Positions 59,368-64,000 of a DNA stretch of 64,000 nucleotides are shown here, in pieces (position 1 is the stretch's first letter; each line of letters begins with the position of its first letter). A program made the position numbers and the translations under genes. This stretch comes from Isoetes taiwanensis. Taxonomy: Eukaryota; Streptophyta; Lycopodiopsida; Isoetales; Isoetaceae. The stretch spans positions 184,001 to 248,000 of the forward strand of contig JAJEKV010000221.1 in the NCBI GenBank assembly GCA_021234155.1, written 5' to 3'. The notes beneath the pieces were generated by a model, which was not told the DNA's origin, made no database searches, and saw nothing but the letters and a program-made list of their open reading frames with translations.

Positions 59368-60910
59368 CTACAAGATCTTGAACTAGAAGCAATTATCAAA
59401 CAATTATTATCATTGGTGAGTTTTGGTTATGCGTTTTTTTCCGTTATGCGTTATGTCTACCCGGCTAATCTGGAAGAATTCATCTGCTCCGATTTCCACA
59501 GTTTCGAAGACCAAGGCGGCAGAGCTTTATCCAATAACAGCTCCAGGCGCACACCTCATCCGGCGGCACGCAAATCTTCCTTTTGCCATCTATAAGAGGT
59601 TATTCCTTTTCGAGTTTTTTTTGTTAGGTTCTTGCTTTTGAATCAGATGCTAGATGTTATTTGCAGATGTCAGCCAAGTTTTTTAAAATAGAAACTAATA
59701 GTTAGAGATGCATGTATAGAAAATCAAGATTCTTCGTCTTCTATCTTATCTACTTTGTTGCTCTCTTCTTCAATTGCTTAATTCTAAATCAGAGCCAAAC
59801 CCATGCTGTTCTTACTCAAGCTCTGGCACAAGTTCTATGTTCCCCTTTAATTCTATTTTCCTTGCTTTATCCGCTTTAGATCAGACCCTACTCAGATCAG
59901 ACCCTACTCGATTTATCTTGCATTTGATTCGACTCACAACCCAGATAACAAGGCGTTTTGCTTTTAGATCGGCCTTACATGATGCATATAGCCCCTCTAT
60001 TTTTCATTTTTGTGGTGTTAACATGCATATATTGCTCCATATCTGCCAGATTTAGGTCTTCATTAAATTCCATATCACTGTTTTGCTTTTTGAAAGTAAG
60101 TATTCAATTTTGTCTAACTGCTAGATCTTAACAATTGTCTGTCTAACCGCATTTGCGCGGACGTTAAAATATACTTCCTTCCTTCCTTCCTTCCTTCCTT
60201 CCTTCTATAATCAGTTTATTTTCCTTAGAGAAATAACTCCATTTAGACATGATGATGGGAGTTTGTTGTTGTGCAACTAGAATTGACTATTAATTGTAAA
60301 TGTAGGTGTTGGCGCATCAATGAATGCTGCAAGTCGCAGGATTCAACCAATTTAAGCAAGATGATGCAATGATCCATTGTAAATACAAATCTTTGATGTT
60401 TTATGGGCATTGCATGAGGGGATACGTTGTGCTGCCCATCTCATTGAAATTTAGGAGACAACCCGAAACAAAAATTGATGAGTAAATACTTATTCAGGTT
60501 TATATTTTAACACTTTGTATGTTCGTCAAATTGGTGTATTTTGCAGTTACAGACATTTGTGCATATCCTAGATCCCTTGAAGACAAAAAAAACATGCAGC
60601 TATTTGTTTAATCTATAATAGAAATTTAATGGTTAAGAAGATTGTGTTTCAGCCCTGCATTGCAATTGCAGTTGTTAGTGATACATTGCATCATCTTGCC
60701 TTAACTATGCCATTGTATATAAGCATTATAATATTATGCTACAGGTGGAGCATTTTATGACAGAATGGATAGCTAAGAAGCATCTGCCAGCTTCTCCAGT
60801 TGTTGTGGCCTATAGTTACATGCATCTTTGCCCGTCAATGTTCTATTCTTCTGAGGTTTCATGCTCATCTTTGGTATATCAGCTTTGTGAAGATGCAATT
60901 TCTCATAGCA
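59368..60910 (+). pseudogene. Splice-bounded exons of an unrecognised gene
   Basis: Two plus-strand segments have good splice edges. One is about 59368-59415 (TTTTCAG| ... LQDLELEAIIKQLLSL |GTGAGT). The other is 60746-60910 (GCTACAG| ... VEHFMTEWIAKKHLPASPVV, then SSLVYQLCEDAISHS |GTGGAT). The encoded peptides are helical and look like real protein, but the family is not recognised. They lie upstream of a Helitron-type 3' end at 61083 in the same orientation. Capture by that element would explain isolated exons. Confidence 0.35.
60140..60206 (+). mobile_element. Very short LINE 3' end with (TTCC)n tail
   Basis: AACCGCATTTGCGCGGACGT then TAAAATATA runs into seven TTCC units. Only about 35 bp of element body remain, yet the terminus GCGGACGTTAAAAT is intact. 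This indicates an extreme 5' truncation. Confidence 0.7.
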
Positions 60911-61052
60911 AGGTGGATTTGTGATTATTTAGGATCTCTTTTATTTATTTGTCGAAAGCATTATAAATACGAGTTATGATACATTAAATCACCTAATCAC
61001 CTGTTTCTACAATCAGAAGTGTAAATCATTGATCAGGTTCATCATAAACATT

Positions 61053-61083
61053 AGCCCGGCAACGCCGGGCACGCGTTTACTAG
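61053..61083 (+). mobile_element. Helitron-type 3' terminus (plus strand)
   Basis: GCCCGGCAACGCCGGGC (7-bp stem) is followed by ACGCGTTTA and CTAG at 61080-61083, then T. This matches Helitron 3' ends and nearly matches the inverted copy at 51624-51652. The element would extend to the left, and its TC start was not found. Confidence 0.6.
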
Positions 61084-61577
61084 TGGTTTTTAAATTTTAA
61101 ATGGACAAATATTTCAAGAGAATTATGGGATTATATGCTAGGGGATAAGGTGTACCAGACTTGGTCCATGGACCCAGATTGGTCCCAGGAACACTAGTGT
61201 TAAGATTTTGTGTTATATAGGCTTTTCCAGTCATATGATTATTTGCCTTATTCTTTCTAGGTTCTATCTTTTCAAGACATTGAAAGAACCAAAGAAACTC
61301 TCGTTTGAAGAACCACAACCTGCCACTAGAAGAACCTCAACTTCAAGCAGTAATGCAGATGAGGATGCAAGCAATGTGGTATCTACCTCCCCTGCAAAAG
61401 AGGATTCTCCAGAGGGGGAATGCATTTCAAGTGATGAAGAGGATGAATTGCATGCCATTGATGATGTGCAGCTACAAAAAGAGGGTCCTAGCCTTCGTGA
61501 AGATGTTGATGAAGATGACCTTCCTGGTGCCGAGCCTGCTGTTGTAACATGGACCTTAGGTGAGAGTTGTTTGCCCC

Positions 61578-63679
61578 TGTTGAACCACAAGTGGTTCAAC
61601 ATGTTTTTGTAGACCATTTGAGCATATTTGGGGCATATTATAATGGTTAGGTCTTAAGGGCTTGGATTAAGTGGTGGAAGTGGATGGTTAGGATGAAGAG
61701 GCAAAATTTATGGTTGTGATGAAGAGGTGGAAAACAATGGTGGGGATTAATAGGTGTAAAGCATAAATAATTTGAGGAGATACTCTCTCCTCCTCTTCCT
61801 TCATGTTTAGAAATGGAATAGTGGCAGTGCTCTAAGAGGAGGGTGGCAGCCTCCTCTTCATTTGATTGAAGGTCCCTTGCAAGGGGTTTTTCTGTTGTAT
61901 CAAGATCATGCTTTGTTGATGTTTATTAAAGAAAAGATTTCTTACTGTGCAAATTTTGTTGTTTTATCATATTGATATTCCATTGATCTTTTCTTCTTGA
62001 GATGAGCTTTATGAGTGTTGGCCTGGATGGGGAACCAGGTTCAACATTATGGCACTCCCGGTGGGACTCTGTTCTTATGAGCAGAGTTATATTCCCCAAA
62101 AGAGCAAATTCTGTATCAGAAATCAGAATATCAAAGTGCTTATTTTCATCAAGGTGTTGGATTTGCAACAAATCTCGCAGATATCAAGTGCTTTATGAAG
62201 ATATTTCCATCAATGTGTTGGCTTCTTGCAGCAATGCTATTAATCTCAAGGGAAAGTCTGCTCTGTAGCATACCAGTGGCTCGATGCAGGAGAAATTTAT
62301 ATGCAGAATCACTGAGAAATGTGCGTTATTTTTATTCCATGTTCCAGAAGATTCAAACGGAGGTAGCCTTGCCGATTTTTCTTGCCACATATTCTCGCAA
62401 AGATTGCCGCTTCATCTCCGATACAATCATACAATCATTTGCTTCTTTAAAATTGAAAAACCTGCCATAGCCTGCTCTGGAAGCTTTGCCAGATTATGTT
62501 CACTATTTTGTGGCTTCTGATTGCCTGCTCTCTGATCTAAAAGCTTACATGACCGGACCTTTCTGCTAGCTGCATCAGAATACGCCACCTTGAGCTCTAC
62601 CTCCAGATCTTTCCCAAAATAGCCTCTGCCTGCTATTTTGTTATAAACCGATCTGTGTTAACGGCCTAAATCTCATGCTTCGTTGCTTTATTTTTGCTTT
62701 ATCTTTTGCCCTATTCTTGCCCTAACCCTAAATATTTATCGTTGCCTGCTATTATTCTATTTTCCACGACCATTGCCCATAGCCTATTATTTTTGGGGCA
62801 TCCCACGGTTTTGTCTAACACTCGACCATTGCAGGGAAGCCCTTTGTCTGCTATTGCGGATATTCCCCATGGTTTTGTTGGGGCACCCCATGGTTCTTGT
62901 TGGGACACCCTAAGGTTTTGCCAACGTGTGACATGCACTAATGATGCTATTTTATAGAACTTTATTACATTATTATTTTGCCAAGGAGTGTTACTTCCGC
63001 GTGGACCAGAGCCATAGTAGCCAGTGCGGACGTTGGGAGTACCTTTCTTGGACTTGTTGAGTATGGTTATCCACACGTGGTCCAGAGCCAAAGTAGCCAG
63101 TGCGGGCGTGTGGATGTGCCCAGCTCATTTCTATGTACTTCATAATGTATCTTAAGTGCTATATTATGTGTTGGGCCGAGGGGACCGGCCCGCTTTTTTT
63201 TGGGGCATAATGTTGAACCACAAGTGGTTCAACATGTTTTTGTAGACCATTTGAGCATATTTGGGGCATATTATAATGGTTAGGTCTTAAGGGCTTGGAT
63301 TAAGTGGTGGAAGTGGATGGTTAGGATGAAGAGGCAAAATTTATGGTTGTGCGGAAGAGGTGGAAAACAATGGTGGGGATTAATAGGTGTAAAGCATAAA
63401 TAATTTGAGGAGATACTCTCTCCTCCTCTTCCTTCATGTTTAGAAATGGAATAGTGGCAGTGCTCTAAGAGGAGGGTGGCAGCCTCCTCTTCATTTGATT
63501 GAAGGTCCCTTGCAAGGGGTTTTTCTGTTGTATCAAGATCATGCTTTGTTGATGTTTATTAAAGAAAAGATTTCTTACTGTGCAAATTTTGTTGTTTTAT
63601 CATATTGATATTCCATTGATCTTTTCTTCTTGAGATGAGCTTTATGGGTGTTGGCCTGGATGGGGAACCAGGTTCAATA
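61578..63679. mobile_element. TRIM-type LTR retrotransposon, 2102 bp
   Basis: Both 469-bp LTRs (61578-62046 and 63211-63679) start TGTTGAACC and end GGTTCAAYA, and differ at only a handful of positions. A 5-bp duplication GCCCC flanks the element (61573-61577 and 63680-63684). A primer-binding-like TGGCACTCCCGG starts 3 bp after the left LTR, and GGGGCATAA precedes the right LTR. The 1164-bp interior has no gag or pol, so it depends on another element. Small frames within it are not genes. Confidence 0.92.
62790..63125. repeat. Repeats inside the TRIM
   Basis: Three GGG(G)CA(T/C)CCCA-GGTT units lie at about 62797, 62880 and 62903. Two copies of CAGAGCCAWAGTAGCCAGTG lie at about 63007 and 63084, the second inside an imperfect hairpin CCACACG...CGTGTGG. 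Structured interior repeats could serve packaging or priming. Confidence 0.6.
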
Positions 63680-64000
63680 GCCCCCAAATTTGCTGCACAA
63701 TTTCCCTGATTACCTTCTTGAGAGAGGTCCAGCTATAAGAACAAAGAGATTGTCCCCATTTCAGCTTTTTACTTCCTACTTGTCTTTTCCTATGATGGCT
63801 CAGATCTGCCATGAGAGTAACAGGTATGCAGACGAGGTTAGAGAGAAGGCAAGACGAAAATTCAAGAGCGCTCGAAGCTGGTCTGCTGTAGATGTAAGTA
63901 CAATGTTCAAGTTTCTTGGATTGATAGTTGCCGTGGCACTCAATCCATACAATTGCATAGAATCTTATTGGAAATCAGGTGAGAGAGATGCCGTGAATTG

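Larger units (their letters stand above)
61208..64000 (+). pseudogene. piggyBac-like transposase ORF, interrupted
   Basis: The 5' part (61208-61577) encodes a Ser/acidic N-terminus with CISSDEEDELHAIDD and DEDDLPGAEPAVVTWTLGE. The 3' part (63685-64000) continues in frame as FPDYLLERGPAIRTKRLSPF, QLFTSYLS, QICHESNRYADE, ARSWSAVDVSTMFKFLGLIV and ESYWKSGE. This order is that of DDE_Tnp_1_7 (piggyBac) proteins: acidic start, E-x-N-x-Y-A, W-x-x-V, F-L-G-L, Y-W. The gene runs off the window before the catalytic Asp residues. A 2.1-kb TRIM splits it. Apart from that no stop is seen, so it was intact until recently. Confidence 0.65.

Noticed and set aside
62711-63091. A 126-codon minus-strand ORF in the TRIM
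   Set aside because: It runs through the interior repeats, has no gag or pol motif, and the element class lacks coding capacity.
1-64000. CRISPR arrays, bacterial operons, ribosome-binding sites or riboswitches
   Set aside because: The sequence has plant genes with introns and eukaryotic elements. The tandem repeats seen are duplications or microsatellites without spacers.

Overview
The window is nuclear DNA of a land plant. It is AT-rich, and its coding pieces are split by short GT-AG introns. They belong to plant families: a molybdenum-cofactor-sulfurase-like PLP protein, a GTE-type BET gene fragment, a PPR E-region fragment, and exons of the At4g24610/At5g65440 family. Most of the sequence is transposable-element debris of almost every class. 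Low gene density, PPR style and mixed element content would suit a non-flowering land plant such as a fern, but nothing seen here fixes the taxon. All family names come from reading translated motifs, not from a database search.

Layout. 1-420: LINE C-terminal fragment and tandem repeats. 3101-3574: foldback MITE. 4108-4434 (-) and 17737-18093 (+): two copies of a small MGNAVCR protein gene. 7757-8660 (-): decayed MULE/SWIM-type gene. 9677-12006 and 13570-16130 (-): two copies of an unrecognised gene family with a RING-like cysteine/histidine cluster. An ORF1-only LINE (12258-13336) lies between them, and a poly(A) retro-insert with a 17-bp target duplication lies inside the second copy. 18950-25900: mostly non-coding, with two LINE 3' ends. 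25973-27600: 3' part of a Ty3/gypsy chromovirus with chromodomain, polypurine tract and LTR start. 28260-29270: 1-kb inverted-repeat element. 30590-33970: two LINE copies, one with the YADD reverse transcriptase motif. 34060-34720: Helitron Rep remnant, followed by GTE-like exons (+) and At4g24610-like exons (-) up to about 38080. 41746-43583: the best candidate host gene, MOCOS-like.

43743-48094 is a 4.35-kb element with terminal inverted repeats of about 100 bp and an 84-bp subterminal array. It carries a hAT-like (KIAA1586-like) transposase gene that is itself split by a 234-bp MITE. 52270-55469 is a 3.2-kb element with perfect 26-bp terminal inverted repeats. It encloses an intron-bearing, decayed gene that resembles the Crypton-derived ZMYM/QRICH1/KIAA1958 tyrosine-recombinase fold. 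A perfect 33-bp-arm hairpin abuts its right end. Two Helitron-type 3' termini (51624 on -, 61083 on +) point outward from this region. 56163-57148 (-) is a decayed AT-hook gene. At the right edge a piggyBac-like ORF (61208 to the window end) is split by a young 2102-bp TRIM with 469-bp LTRs and a GCCCC target duplication.

The main theme is nesting. Three insertions can be resolved to the base because their target duplications, and in two cases the host reading frame, rejoin. Eight LINE 3' ends share a conserved terminal sequence but carry different short-repeat tails.
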